Assembly (NCBI RefSeq): GCF_902362185.1
Contig: NC_044509.1
Location: 8,225,947-8,289,946 of the forward strand
Direction: 5' to 3'
DNA length: 64,000 bases
Source: Chanos chanos
Lineage: Eukaryota; Chordata; Actinopteri; Gonorynchiformes; Chanidae
Under the pieces are notes generated by a model. The model was not told the DNA's origin and made no database searches. It saw only the letters and a program-made list of their open reading frames with translations. Position 1 is the stretch's first letter, and every line of letters starts with the position of its first letter. The position numbers and the translations under genes were made by a program. This document shows positions 21,765-33,659 of this stretch, in pieces.

Positions 21765-21960
21765 ATAATGTAGTAGTTGGCAAAAGCCTGGTAACCAAGG
21801 GACTGTGCATTCAAACTGTGAGCATCACAGCTCATAAGCAATGGCTTCTTCAGCAAGGCACTTTACCACAAGGTTTCATCAGAGGTGTTTGGCATCTAAC
21901 CCATGCAGGAGTAATTATAGGTTACTCTGGACGAGAGCGTCAACTAAAGGAACCAAACTG
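21765..21960 (+). mobile_element. Degenerate tRNA-derived SINE
   Basis: Begins with a pol III A-box-like stretch (TAGTAGTTGGCAAAAGC, 21771-21787) and a B-box-like GCATTCAAACTG (21808-21819). The middle CTTCAGCAAGGCACTTTACC matches the common fish CCTTGAGCAAGGCACTTAACC motif. The end GTTACTCTGGACGAGAGCGT (21921-21940) resembles the GTAAGTCGCTCTGGATAAGAGCGTCTGCTAAATG tail found on many fish repeats. It is old and has many substitutions. The family is not named with confidence. Confidence 0.62.
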
Positions 21961-22374
21961 TGATTGTAGCAGCTTTTGTTTCTCTTAATAACAATGATTA
22001 CATTTCCTGTAAAGTTTTGAGACAGTAGGGTGTAGAAGTCCACAGAAATGGTAACTGACATTATCACAACTGAAATGCGGCTGGCCTATCAGCTGTGTTA
22101 TAAAGTGGCAGTGAGATTGTTGGCAAAGTCTGAAGTTGTTTGCGGTATGGTTTAAAGATTAGTTTTTCAAATAGATGTTAAATCACGATTCTGACAAGGA
22201 TAAATACAACATTATCAAAAGCAAACAGAAGCAGAAATAGACATCAAATGTGTTTGGCTATCTGAACATAGTTTATAGCCGGCTGAAAATAGTAAACAAT
22301 TCCCAGATGAAACAGGGCTTCTATAAAATAAAAGTTCAAGTATCAAATGTCCAAAATTATTTGTCAGTTTATTA

Positions 22375-22434
22375 GAGTCTTTGCTCCTCTGAGCACCGGT
22401 CAGTTTGAACCAGCGGTCAGAGGAGCAAAGACTC
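22375..22434. repeat. Perfect 18-bp inverted repeat (hairpin) with 24-nt loop
   Basis: Arm 22375-22392 (GAGTCTTTGCTCCTCTGA) is exactly complementary to 22417-22434; the loop is 22393-22416. Neither arm resembles protocadherin sequence. It could be a MITE core, a recent inverted duplication, or a small-RNA hairpin. Nothing else in the window looks like it. Confidence 0.9.
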
Positions 22435-22932
22435 AAATAAAGGGAAGCATTTACTAGTTTCTGGGCAGAGAATACTATTCATGTAATTTAGATAAGAATT
22501 TTACTCAGATCTAACTACAACCACAGTGCATCCAGATGCTATTACTACTTTTTAGGGAGCATGCTGTGGTTTTTGGATGAATTTCTGATGTGTTTTAATT
22601 ACAAAAACTTGTCCTTACCTTGATTGGTGAAGTGCAGGAATATCAGAACAGGAGGAGAAACATGAAAAAGAAGAAAAGATTTTGATTAGAGAAGGTGCAG
22701 TGATTTATATTTGATCTCTGGGCATAGAGGTCACGCTAGAGTGAAAAAAAATCAGTTACAATCAGTATAAGAAACAGAGAAAGAAGGATTTGTTTGTGTT
22801 GTACAGCATAGAGTTGGTCCATTAGATGTGTTCCTTGTATTATGGACTCCCCCCTCTTTTTTCACAGAATGGAAAAGTCTGCATCCTGACTCAGCCTGTT
22901 GTCATGGCAACACAACCCACTGACTGTCCTAG

Positions 22933-22933
<1 letters not shown>

Positions 22934-22964
<31 letters not shown>
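22934..22964. repeat. (GT)15 microsatellite
   Basis: Pure GT run on the plus strand, the opposite orientation to nearly all other dinucleotide tracts of the window, which are CA on this strand. Confidence 0.95.
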
Positions 22965-22965
<1 letters not shown>

Positions 22966-23089
22966 CATGTGTCAGTGGGAGGTGGGGGTGGTATCCAAGC
23001 TGCCTGAAAACCTTGCTGAGAACAAAACAAGGAGAGCACACGCACAGTGTTGCCAATATAGAGAAGTATAATAATAATAGTGCTAATAA

Positions 23090-26000
23090 TATAAAACCTT
23101 ATTCAATAGAAATCACTGAGCACATCCTGTTTTAGGCATGTAATGTCTACAACATTTATGAACTAGGTTTTTTTCATGGATCTTGTCAGATATTGAACAG
23201 TACATATAAGAGAAGATGTGATGCAATCTGCATGGACTGTTTAGAAGAAAGATTCTTTTTGTGTGTGTGAAGAAGCATGCACATAACTGATCACAACCAA
23301 ATTCAAATATTTATAATCAAGCCTCTAGAGAGCGACTGATAATACATCATTTTCTAATGTACATGCGGCCTCTGATACAAACAGCTTTTCTGATTAAGAA
23401 TCAGAAACAAAGGCTTCCACTGCAGAGAGCGCTTGCCCCTCCCTCTGTGTACTGCAGCTTACAAAGAGCCACCACCTTCCCCAACACGCCCATCCATCTC
23501 TAACATTTGACTCTTCCTGTCGATGAGACCGTGATGAATTCATGTCGATGCAGGGGCTACTGATTAGGTCACTGAATATTGGAGAATTTAATATTCGATT
23601 TCATGTATGAGAGGGAAGAAGAGAGAGATACTGCATAGGAGAGGGACAGACACACTCAGAAAAGCATCTCTGATGAAATGTTTCCAGCACGTCAGTGTGT
23701 GAGACATGACAATATACAAGTCCACACATGCACAGATTCCATATTATATGTAGTGCTGAGCTTTAGAAGAGACATAATGTTCTATTTACTGCAAGTGCAT
23801 CTCAGAAAGAAGCACAAACGTCATGTAGATGAAACCTTTTAAACAGACACATAGTTTTCTTACAACTGAACTTGTAAATCTTATAACAATATAAACATAT
23901 TAGCATGATTAATATATTAACATAATAAACATATTCAATAATAATACTCCAAACATGGAACTTACCCACTCCCTCAAAAAAACAAGAAAAAAATCTGTGG
24001 CTTGCAATGTTAATAATTCATATTTATCTTTCAGCCAGGCAACAATAACTGACATTGGTTAGGATCTTATGTGTTCTAGCCTCATAGTATATTTCTCCAT
24101 CAACTCCAAGTTTAGGCAATGAATAAACAAACAAACGACAAAGAGCATATATTTAAAATAAAGTAAAGAAGTAAATAAAGTAAAGAAAAACATAAGCATC
24201 ATGGTAAGAGTTAAACAAGAATATTCATCAAACTTTGCTGAGTTTTGTAGTAGTCTGTAGAACAGTCTGTGAATAGTTGTAAGATCTATAACCCATATCT
24301 GGTGTGAGGGCCCATCCATAACAAAAGAAATGTAACACATGTAGGCAGTAACAGTATGAACTGGCCCCCTTTGCCTCTATATATTTTTACAGAATCTTGT
24401 GTAAATATTCTCTCTTGGCTTTTAACTAATTGCAAAGCACAGAATTCCTCAGGGCAGTCACAGCCACAGCACTGTGAGTGAAGATTCAGCACCATGGACT
24501 TATTAAATGATTTCAGGACCATGGACAGCAACCAACATAGTGAGTGTGAGAACACTGTGCTACCTCCCACAACCTGTAGTCTTCATGCTACAGTAGTATC
24601 CATACATACCCACTCTCTCTCTCGCTCTCTCTCTCACTCACACACACACACACACACTCACACACACACACACAAACACAAACACACAAATAACAAACAC
24701 AAAGAGTTGAGGTCAAACCTCAAAGTATTTTGAAAATGTCCATAATATACTATGGGATGAAGCAAATCCAGTACAAACAGAAAATGGCTAAATTCTTGCT
24801 TCACATTGTGCATCGACATACTGTCAGCATATAACTTACGGGTGTTTATAACAAATTAAAACAGTTTGACACACAGCAAAACTCATAAACCACAAATCTA
24901 CATTATTACCCCTTGTCATAATCAGTTACAAAGAAGAGTTCACAGTAGCTAGCCATTTTTGCAGCTCTGTGTCTGCTGCTTTGAGAACTGAAAAGCCAAC
25001 ACACATCAGGATTCCATAGACAACCAGAGAACCAAATCCTGTGATGCCCCATCGTTTTTCAGGGGGAAAAGACAATTGCTGTGTGATGTTCTTATAAAGT
25101 CATTTGGTGGTTTAAGGACACAGTAGAGTTCAGAAACTTGATTTAGCGGTCTGAAAATGAGATACCATTATGCACAGATTTCTGAAAGTTGTCAGGTCAT
25201 TTCAGAAATGGCACACCAAGCTGCAGTGTTTAACACTGAACACTGAGTAAAGTGTAGTGGATCTTTGGTTACCACAGAGTATTGGTTTGAATATAAATCA
25301 ACAGTGTGAAAACGGACTTAGGTTGAAGAATGTGGTCATTTTCGGCAGACTAACAAGTGATAAATGTGAGTGTCTGTAATACAGCATTTCCTCCCTCATG
25401 ACTAATCAGTAGTTGATTCATTCGACATTAGAATGAGAGAGGTGATTAGTGTGTAAAGATATATGCTCGTCCTCTACTCATTCATACAATTGCATGTGTC
25501 ACAGATTTCATTATGTTTGTATACAGTTGTATATGTATTTCTTGCTATTAAAATTCAAAAGAAAAACAACAACAACAACAAAAAGACAACTATGCTTCAG
25601 TATTCATCTAATATACATGTGAGAGGTAGCAAATAAGTGATGCACAAGAGCATCTCTGCAACATGCCAATAAGGAACATTAGGCCCCTGTGTATGCAGGA
25701 TAGCAACTGGGTCACTGTGCAGTGTTGCTATGCGTAAGACAGAGGATGGCACAGGGAAAGGAAAGGATGTTTTGAAATAGTACATGCTCAATTTGGCAGC
25801 ACGTACAGACACAGCAGCTCGACGCTCTCCTTTTCGAAAGGAACAACTCACAGTCCAATAAGTGAGAAACAGATATGGGGATAAATCCTCTTTCTTATAA
25901 CAGATGTCTTAACACAGACAATGTCAAATATGTAAGAGCTCCTCTTAAATGGACAAAGTAATGTTGTGGTTCTTCAAATTTCACAACACAAGCCGATCAT

Positions 26001-26095
26001 TTGGAGAAACATCTAAGGACATAAAACTGAGCACAGTGACTGCAGTGAATGCAGGTGATGGACAAATCAGTCAAGACAGAGAAAGAATTTCTCAC
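23090..26095 (-). other. Orphan ab-type spacer downstream of A1 (no exon on its far side)
   Basis: This stretch has the same ordered blocks as the spacers between ab exons: AATCACTGAGCAC and TTTATGAACTAGG near 23112-23166, a CCCCTCCCTCTGTG block at 23436-23449, GAGAGGGA...ACTCAGAAAAGC at 23608-23667, CACCATGGAC...AGTGAGTGTGAGAAC at 24491-24551, the CT/CA microsatellite, TTTTTGCAGCTCTGTGTCTG at 24956-24975, and the GATGCACAAGAGCATCTCTG block at 25639-25658. Homology stops near 23090, and the promoter and exon expected below it are absent. An ab unit was probably lost here. Confidence 0.7.
24611..24690. repeat. (CT)n(CA)n microsatellite
   Basis: CT run followed by CA with some interruptions. 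It sits at the place where every ab-type spacer carries such a tract. Confidence 0.95.
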
Positions 26096-28486
26096 CTCGA
26101 AGGACAGATCAGCGTCCTCCTCCTGTTCTTTCTTTTCTCTCTGTACAGTTCCTGCACGACTCACATTCACCAGTGTGTTCTGACTGTAAGGCCTGACAAA
26201 CTTGATGTCACTCATCCTGGAATCAGTTGTTCCACACATCTCATAATTATACACACGCTGTAAAGTACCATCGGCGTAGACTGGTGGGTAATATGGAATC
26301 ACTGGTAGATTTGGTGCAGATTTATAAAATAACCTGTTCTGCCTCCATCTATAAATTTTGACTGAAATGATGGCAATTAGTGAGAAGATGAAGAGTACTG
26401 AAACCACAGCCAGAGCCAAAATCAAATAAAAAGTCAGATTGTCACTGTATGTTGTGTCATGGTTAAAGTTGGTGAACTCTGAAATGACCTCAGGGAAACT
26501 GTCGGCCACAGCAACATTGACAATGACTGTAGCTGAACGAGAGGGCTGTCCATTATCTTCCACCACAACAGTGAGTCTGTGTTTCACAGCATCTTTATCA
26601 GTGACCTGACGCACTGTTCTGATTTCTCCATTCTGTGCTCCAACTTCAAACAGAGCCCTGTCTGTGGCTTTCTGTAGTTTATAGGAGAGCCAGGCATTCT
26701 GTCCAGAGTCCACATCAACAGCCACAACTTTAGTGACAAGGTAGCCAACATCTGCTGAACGAGGCACCATTTCAGCTACCACTGAGCTGCTTGTCTGCAC
26801 AGGGTATAGAATCTGAGGTGCATTGTCGTTCTGGTCTTGGATGAAAATATTCAGTGTTGTATTGCTGCTTAGAGGGGGTGAGCCCCCGTCTTGAGCTTTC
26901 ACTTGTATTTTGAATGATTTTAGTTGTTCAAAATCAAATGATTTAACAGCATAAATGACTCCACTGTCTGAATTTATTGACACATATGATGTTAGAGGTT
27001 CTCCATTTAAATCTCCATCAGCAATAAAATAAGATACTCTAGCGTTTGGTCCCCAGTCTGCATCCTCAGCTTTAACAGAAATGATAGAAACAGACGGTGA
27101 ATTATTCTCCAGGACATATGCGTTATACTTCTGCTGTTGAAACTGAGGTGCATGGTCGTTAACGTCTGATATCTTTACGGTTATTATCTCCTCAGTTGAA
27201 AGGGAAGGGCTGCCTCCATCTACCGCAATTATGGTAATATTATACTCTTGTGTCTGTTCTCTGTCCAGTGTTGAATCCGTAACGAGATTGTAGTCGTTCG
27301 TTGACGACGACTGTATTTTGAATGGAAGGTCTCGATCTATAGAGCACATGACCCTACCATTGTCGCCAGAGTCAAAATCTTCGACATTGATCATGGCAAC
27401 AACTGTGCCAAGATCTGCGTTCTCGGGTAGAGCACTAGAAAAGGACATGACGGTTATTTTGGGTTTATTATCATTTACATCTATTACATCAATTAAAATT
27501 TCACTTGAATCAGTCAAGCCTCCTTGATCTCTAGCAGTTACTTTAATCTTAAATTGCTTGTGTTTTTCATAATCTATTTCTCCGTTGACCCGAACCTGAC
27601 CCGATTCAGAATCGATAACAAATAAGGCTTTTACAGTAGCACTTGGATGTTCAAAATAATACTGAATATTATGACTTGACTCATCCGCATCCGTCGCGCT
27701 GACTGTTGTGACCAGAGTCCCTTTCGCCGCATTTTCGAAAACAGATGTCTTGTAAGACGACTGGCTGAAAACGGGGACATTATCGTTCACATCAAGAACC
27801 AAAACATGGATTTTCACAGTTCCTGATCTTTGAGGTTTTCCACCATCGACAGCGGTAAGCGTTAAGTAATGATTCGTTTTCTTTTCTCTGTCGAGAGCGG
27901 TTTGAAGAACCATCTCTACATTTTTACTGCCATCTGCTCTGCTTCGAATGTTCAGATTAAAATGATCAGTTGGATGCAAGGTATATTTCTGTAAGGTATT
28001 TATACCAACATCTGGATCTATCGCACTCTCTAAAGAAAAGCGTGCTCCAGGAGGGGCTGCCTCGCTCGTTTCTATTTCTATTTCACCCCTTGGAAATACG
28101 GGGCTGTTGTCGTTGATGTCCAGTATTTCCACAGTTACGCGATGAAGCTCCATCGGATTTTCTAATATCACATTAAAGCTGGTACTACAAGCCGACAGTT
28201 CTCCACACAGCTGCTCACGGTCTATTCTTTCTTTCACGATTAAATGCCCTTTCTCCCTGTCCAGTCCAAAATATTCGCTGCCGCCTGTCGTGAAAACCCG
28301 TGCTTTTCCCGAAACCAGTCTTTTCGGGTCCAGCCCTAGGTCCGTGCCAATGTTTCCAACAAAGGATCCTACAGTCATCTCCTCGGGAATAGAGTAGCGG
28401 ATCTGTCCCGTAGCCATATGAGCCGACAATGTCAACGCCATGACGATGCGCAATGGCCATATTTGAAACCAGCTTTTCCTTTTCAT
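26096..28486 (-). CDS. pcdh2ab: A1: ab-type clustered protocadherin variable exon (last of its array)
   Basis: 797 codons. Signal peptide 1-27 (MATG, then [20 protein letters not shown]); EC1 28-130 with Cys loop LCGELSAC (93-100) and DINDN 123-127; EC2 131-240; EC3 241-345; EC4 346-450 (DVNDH 441-445); EC5 451-560 (DQNDN 551-555); EC6 561 to about 665; membrane helix about 684-708; cytoplasmic 709-797 with [29 protein letters not shown] and an acidic end EEDADLSFE, then donor GTGAGA (26095-26090). The TTDSRxSD stretch recalls mammalian gamma-A tails (family knowledge). Own features: EC2 opens GEIEIETSEAAPPG, EC3 has GQVRVN where most have GEVRVT. It is transcribed toward the orphan spacer and the g array. 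Confidence 0.96.
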
Positions 28487-28740
28487 TTTGATCCTCCAGC
28501 GACGATTCGAGTGAACTGAATAACCATAAGCTCTGGACAGCCAGAGTAAGACGTGTAATATGTTATAATTCTTTGAACAGTTAGAAAACTAATAAAAGAT
28601 TAAACGGAATTCCTCGTGATTCCGTTGGTAGTATCGGCTTCATGTTTATCCTGAGCCTTTCACGATACTGAATTTTAAATTCTCGTATTACATATAGGTT
28701 TGGGGAGGGCCTAAGGTGCGATGAAGAGCCATGCTAAACG

Positions 28741-28782
28741 CAATGAACAGCGGCACTCAGGGTTCAATTACAGTACTGCAGT
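28741..28782 (-). promoter_or_regulatory. A1 promoter element (CGCT box)
   Basis: CAATGAACAGCGGCACTCAG, then GGTTCAA...TACAGTACTGCAGT. On the coding strand the core is CTGAGTGCCGCTGTTCATTG, 255 bp upstream of the ATG. It is followed by a second shared block at 28681-28713 that includes CCCTCCCCAAACCTATATGTAA on the coding strand, with a TATA-like TATATGTAA. It fits the protocadherin conserved sequence element; CTCF binding is inferred. Confidence 0.85.
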
Positions 28783-30171
28783 TGTTGATCAAAGAGTTTG
28801 ACAAAAGTTTGTATAACAAGTTCCAAACATTTTAATAGGCCTTTAAGGATTAGCGCATGATGATGCCCGTTCTAAAAGGTTAATTATGAAGTAGTTAAAT
28901 AAGGGGTATTTCATTTTATAGCAGTGTATGTCAGAAGAAAACATGAGCGCAAACTGAAAGGATTAATGAGCACGTTGATGAAGATATCTTATTCCATTAT
29001 AATATAAACTAGCATTTAATAATCACTGAACATGAGTTTTGTATGTGTAATGAATGTATCATTTATGAACTGGGCTTTTACTGGATCTTGGCAGATAATA
29101 GGCAGAGCATAGAGCAGAACAGATGTAATCTGCATGGACTGTATTAGAGGAAATAATCTGAAAACTGAAAAAGCATTCGCATGCATACTCACAATAAAGT
29201 TAGATACATTCACTTTTTAGGGAGTGACTGATAATACTTGGTTTTCTAATGTACGTGCAGCCGATGATACAAACATCTTTTCCAAAAACAAATGTTAAAC
29301 AAAAGCACCCACTGCAGTAAGCAGCAGCCCCTCCCCCTCATGCCCTGCAGCTTGCAAAGAGCTAACACCTTCCCCAGCATGTATTTTCATCTCAAACACC
29401 CGACACTTCCTGCTAATGAGATCGTGTTGAATTCAAGTCTAAGCAGGGTCCAGTGAAGTGATTAGGTTTACAGACTACTGGAGCATTTTAGCACATCTGA
29501 AACTACATATGAGAGGGAGGAAGAGAGAGACAATACAAATGAGAGGGAGAGACATACTCAGAAAAGCTATGTCTGATTATATGTTTCCAGCATGTTCATA
29601 TATCACAAACTGCAATATACAAGTCCACATGTGCACCGAGTTCAAAAAGAGACATAACTGTCTCGCTACTGTTAATGCACCTCAGAAAGAAGAACAACAG
29701 TAAACTACACAAACCTTTTAAACAGACACATCATTTTCTCTTTAGTGAACTGAAACATATTATCTGTAATGCAGTATTTGGCATTAAGGAAACGATAATG
29801 CTCTATGTATGTTGCTCGCACACTCACTCAAGAGAAAAAAATAAATAAGCAAGCATATTTATCAGCTTAATCTAAATGTCGTAGTATGTTGGCGTTGACA
29901 GTATGATTTTGCTCATTTTTCTCAATTATACTATAACAAGATCCTGTGAAAACAATCTGTCTCAAGCTTCAGTTGATTGCAATGCATAGGGCTCACAGGA
30001 CAGTTACAGCCACAGCTGAGTGAGGATTCAGCACATGGATCTATTAACTGTTTTCAGAACCATGGACAAGATCCAACACACTCAGTATGAAAACACTACA
30101 ATACGGGTCCACTACTTTTAGTCTGTGTTCATGAAACCTCTCTCTCTCTGTCTCACGCACGCAATCATGCA

Positions 30172-30211
<40 letters not shown>

Positions 30212-30996
30212 AAGATTTAGGGTCAAAGTTCAGATCTTAAAAGGTGTTAAAAGGCCTCTAATATGCCATGGGATGATAAAGGAGATCTAGACCAGAGATG
30301 CAACAATGGAATTTATGATCTAAGATGTGTATCTACAAAATGTGAACACATACCTTACAGATTTTTATAACAAACCAAAATGCCTGACATACAACAAAAC
30401 TCACAAACAATATTAAACCATCAACCATTTGTATTACACATTATCTCCTTTAATCATAATCATTTGCAAACAAGTTTGAGTTTGTACTAGCCAAGAATTT
30501 TTGCGGTTCCGTGTCTGTTACTTTGAGAAACAAATAGCCAACACATATGCAGATTCTAGAGAGCATCAAAGAACCACACCTTCTCACATGCCACAGTGAT
30601 TAAGGACAAAAATACACTTTCTTGGTGAAATTCTGAAGTTATTATGATATCCTTTTCAAGAGCTTAAAATAAGAAACAGGCAACTATTCTAAAATATCTC
30701 TCCATTGTGGACACATGAGTCAGCCAGTGAGAGAGATGCACAAGAGCATGTGGGGAGAGAACTTGGGTCAATATGCTGTGTTGCTATGTGCAGGACATAG
30801 GGCGGTCCAGGGACAGGCACAGAAGTACTTATGTAAGAGCTCCTCCTAAATGGACAAAGTAATGTTGTGGTTCTTCAAATTTCACAACACAATCCGATTA
30901 TTTGGAAACACATCTGAGGACATAAAACTCAGCACAGTGACTGTAGTGAGTACAGGTGAAGGCTAAGTCAGTCAAGACAGAGAAAGAATTTCTCAC
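28783..30996 (-). other. A1-A2 spacer (intron after A2 exon)
   Basis: 2.2 kb without a gene. It carries the common ordered blocks of ab spacers: TTTATGAACTGGG near 29061, CCCCTCCCCCTCATG at 29329, GAGAGGGAG...CATACTCAGAAAAGC near 29540, the CT/CA tract at 30138-30209 and TTTTTGCGGTTCCGTGTCTG at 30497. The 3'-exon-proximal block is shortened (GATGCACAAGAGCATGTGGGG near 30736). Confidence 0.65.
30138..30209. repeat. (CT)n / (CA)n microsatellite
   Basis: CT-rich start, a mixed middle with CGCACGCAATCATGCAC, and about 18 CA units at the end. Same homologous place as in the other ab spacers. Confidence 0.95.
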
Positions 30997-33387
30997 CTCG
31001 AAGGACAGATCAGCATCCTCCTCCTGTTCTTTCTTTTCTCTCTGTACAGTTCCTGCACGACTCATATTCACCAGTGTGTTCTGACTGTAAGGCCTGACAA
31101 ACTTGATGTCACTCATCCTGGAATCAGTTGTTCCACACATCTCATAATTATACACGCGCTGTAAAGTACCATCGGCGTAGACTGGTGGGTAATATGGAAT
31201 CACTGGTAGATTTGGTGCAGATTTATAAAACAGCCTGTTCTGCCTCCACCTATAGATTTTGACTGAAATGATGGCAATTAGTGAGAAAATGAAGAGTACT
31301 GAAACCACAGCCAGAGCCATAATTAAATAAAAAGTCAGATTGTCACTGTATGTTGTGTCATGCTTAAAGTTGGTGAACTCTGAGATGACCTCAGGGAAAC
31401 TGTCAGCCACAGCAACATTGACAATGACTGTAGCTGAACGAGAGGGTTGTCCATTATCTTCCACCACAACAGTGAGTCTGTGTTTCACAGCATCTTTATC
31501 AGTGACCTGACGCACTGTTCTGATTTCTCCATTCTGTGCTCCAACTTCAAACAGAGCCCTGTCTGTGGCTTTCTGTAGTTTATAGGAGAGCCAGGCATTC
31601 TGTCCAGAGTCCACATCAACAGCCACAACTTTAGTGACAAGGTAGCCAACATCTGCTGAACGAGGCACCATTTCAGCTACCACTGAGCTGCTTGTCTGCA
31701 CAGGGTATAGAATCTGAGGTGCATTGTCGTTCTGGTCTTGGATGAAAATATTCAGTGTTGTATTGCTGCTTAGAGGGGGTGAGCCCCCATCTTGAGCTTT
31801 CACTTGTATTTTGAATGATTTTAGTTGTTCAAAATCAAATGACTTTGCAGCATAAATGACTCCACTGTCTGAATTTATAGACACATATGATGTCAGTGGA
31901 TCTCCATTTAAATCTCCATCAGCTATGAAATAAGATACTCTGGCATTTGGTCCCCAGTCAGCATCCTCTGCTTTAACAGAAATGATAGAGACAGATGGGG
32001 AATTGTTCTCCAGGACATAAGCGTTATACGTTTGCTGTTGGAACTGTGGTGCATGGTCATTCACGTCTGATATTTTTAAGGTTAGTATCTCTTTACTTGA
32101 AAGAGAAGGGCTGCCTCCATCAACTGCAGTTATGGTTATGTTATATTCTTGTGTCTGTTCTCTGTCCAGTGTTGAATCAGTAACAAGATTGTAATCGTTA
32201 GTTAACGACGATTCTATTTTGAACGGAAGATCTCGATCTACAGAGCACGTGACCCTACCATTGTCGCCGGAGTCAAGATCTTGGACATTGATCATGGCGA
32301 CAACTGTGCCGAGAACTGCATTCTCGGGTAGAGCACTAGAAAAGGACATGATGGTTATTTTGGGCGTGTTGTCATTCACATCAATAACATCAATCAAAAT
32401 TACACTCGAATCGGTTAAGCCTCCATGATCTTTAGCAGTTACTTTAATCTTAAATTGCTTGTGTTTTTCATAATCTATTTCTCCGATGACCCGAACCTCA
32501 CCTGATTCAGAATCGATAGTAAATAAAGCCTTCACACTAGCACTTGGATGTTCAAAATAATACTGAATATTATGACTTGACTCATCCGCATCCGACGCGC
32601 TAATTGTTGTGACAAGAGTACCTTTCGCCGCATTTTCAATAACAGATGTCTTGTAAGACGACTGGCTGAACACGGGGAAATTATCGTTAACATCAAGAAC
32701 TAAAACATGAATTTTTACAGTTCCTGATCTTTGAGGTTTTCCGCCGTCGACAGCAGTAAGCGTTAAGTAATGATTCGTTTTCTTCTCTCTGTCGAGAGCG
32801 GTTTGAAGAACCATCTCTACATTTTTACTGCCGTCTGGTCCATTTTGAATGTTTATATCAAAATGATCTTTTGGATGCAGTGTATACTTCTGTAAGGCAT
32901 TCATGCCAACATCTGGATCTATCGCACTCTCTAAAGAAAATCGTGCTCCAGGAGGGGTTCCCTCGCCAATTTCGAGCTCTATTTCGTCCCTTGGAAATGC
33001 GGGACTGTTGTCGTTGATGTCCAGTATATCTACGATTACGCGATGAAGCTCCATCGGATTTTCTAATATCACATTAAAGCTGGTACTACACGCCGACAGT
33101 TCTCCACATAACTGTTCACGATCTATTCTTTCTTTCACGATTAAATGTCCTTTCTCCCTGTCCAGTCCAAAATATTCGCTGCCGCCGGCAGTGAAAACTC
33201 GTGCTTTTCCCGAAACCAGTCTTTTCGGGTCCAGCCCTAGGTCCGTGCCAATGTTTCCAACAAAGGATCCTACAGTCATCTCCTCAGGAATAGAGTAGCG
33301 GATCTGTCCTGTAGCCATATGAGCCGACAATGTCATCGCCATGAAGATGCGCAATGGCCATATTTGAAACCAGCCTTTTCTTTTCAT
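30997..33387 (-). CDS. pcdh2ab: A2: ab-type clustered protocadherin variable exon
   Basis: 797 codons with the layout of A1 (signal peptide 1-27, EC1-EC6, membrane helix about 684-708, tail [10 protein letters not shown]...ADLSFE, donor GTGAGA at 30996-30991). EC1 loop LCGELSAC. It is the most individual of the ab exons in EC2: RDEIELEIGEGTPPG at the first strand, GMNALQ, and KDHFDINIQNGPDG where others have [14 protein letters not shown]. The stalk before the membrane reads NFKHD where all other complete copies have NFNHD. In the helix the usual LILALAV is LIMALAV. From EC5 on it is otherwise almost the same as A1, including synonymous positions over long stretches. Starts at the only in-frame ATG ahead of the leader. 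Confidence 0.96.
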
Positions 33388-33618
33388 TTCGATATTTCAA
33401 CAACGTACCGAGTAAAAGGAACAAACATAAGATGTAGGTATCCAGAGAAAGGCAATGTAGTAGAAATGTCTGAATGATCAAACAGAACTCATGATTCCGT
33501 TGGTACTGTCGGCTTCATGTTTTTACGTTGAGTCCTTTGCGATACTGATTTTTTAAGTCTCGCATTACATTTGGTTTTGGGGAGGGCCTGAGGTACAATG
33601 ATGTGTCGTGATAAACGT

Positions 33619-33659
33619 AATGAACAGCGGCACTCAGGGTTCAAATGTAGTACTGCAGT
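33619..33659 (-). promoter_or_regulatory. A2 promoter element (CGCT box)
   Basis: AATGAACAGCGGCACTCAGG and the trailing TAGTACTGCAGT are conserved. It starts 232 bp upstream of the ATG, the shortest distance in the ab array. The downstream block (near 33558-33592) has lost TATATG: CATTTGGTTTTGGGGAGG on the plus strand instead of CATATAGGTTTGGGGAGG. Confidence 0.85.

Noticed and set aside
21771-21830. A functional tRNA gene at the A-box/B-box-like sequence
   Set aside because: No cloverleaf can be drawn, the boxes are degenerate, and the following sequence is a SINE body and tail.
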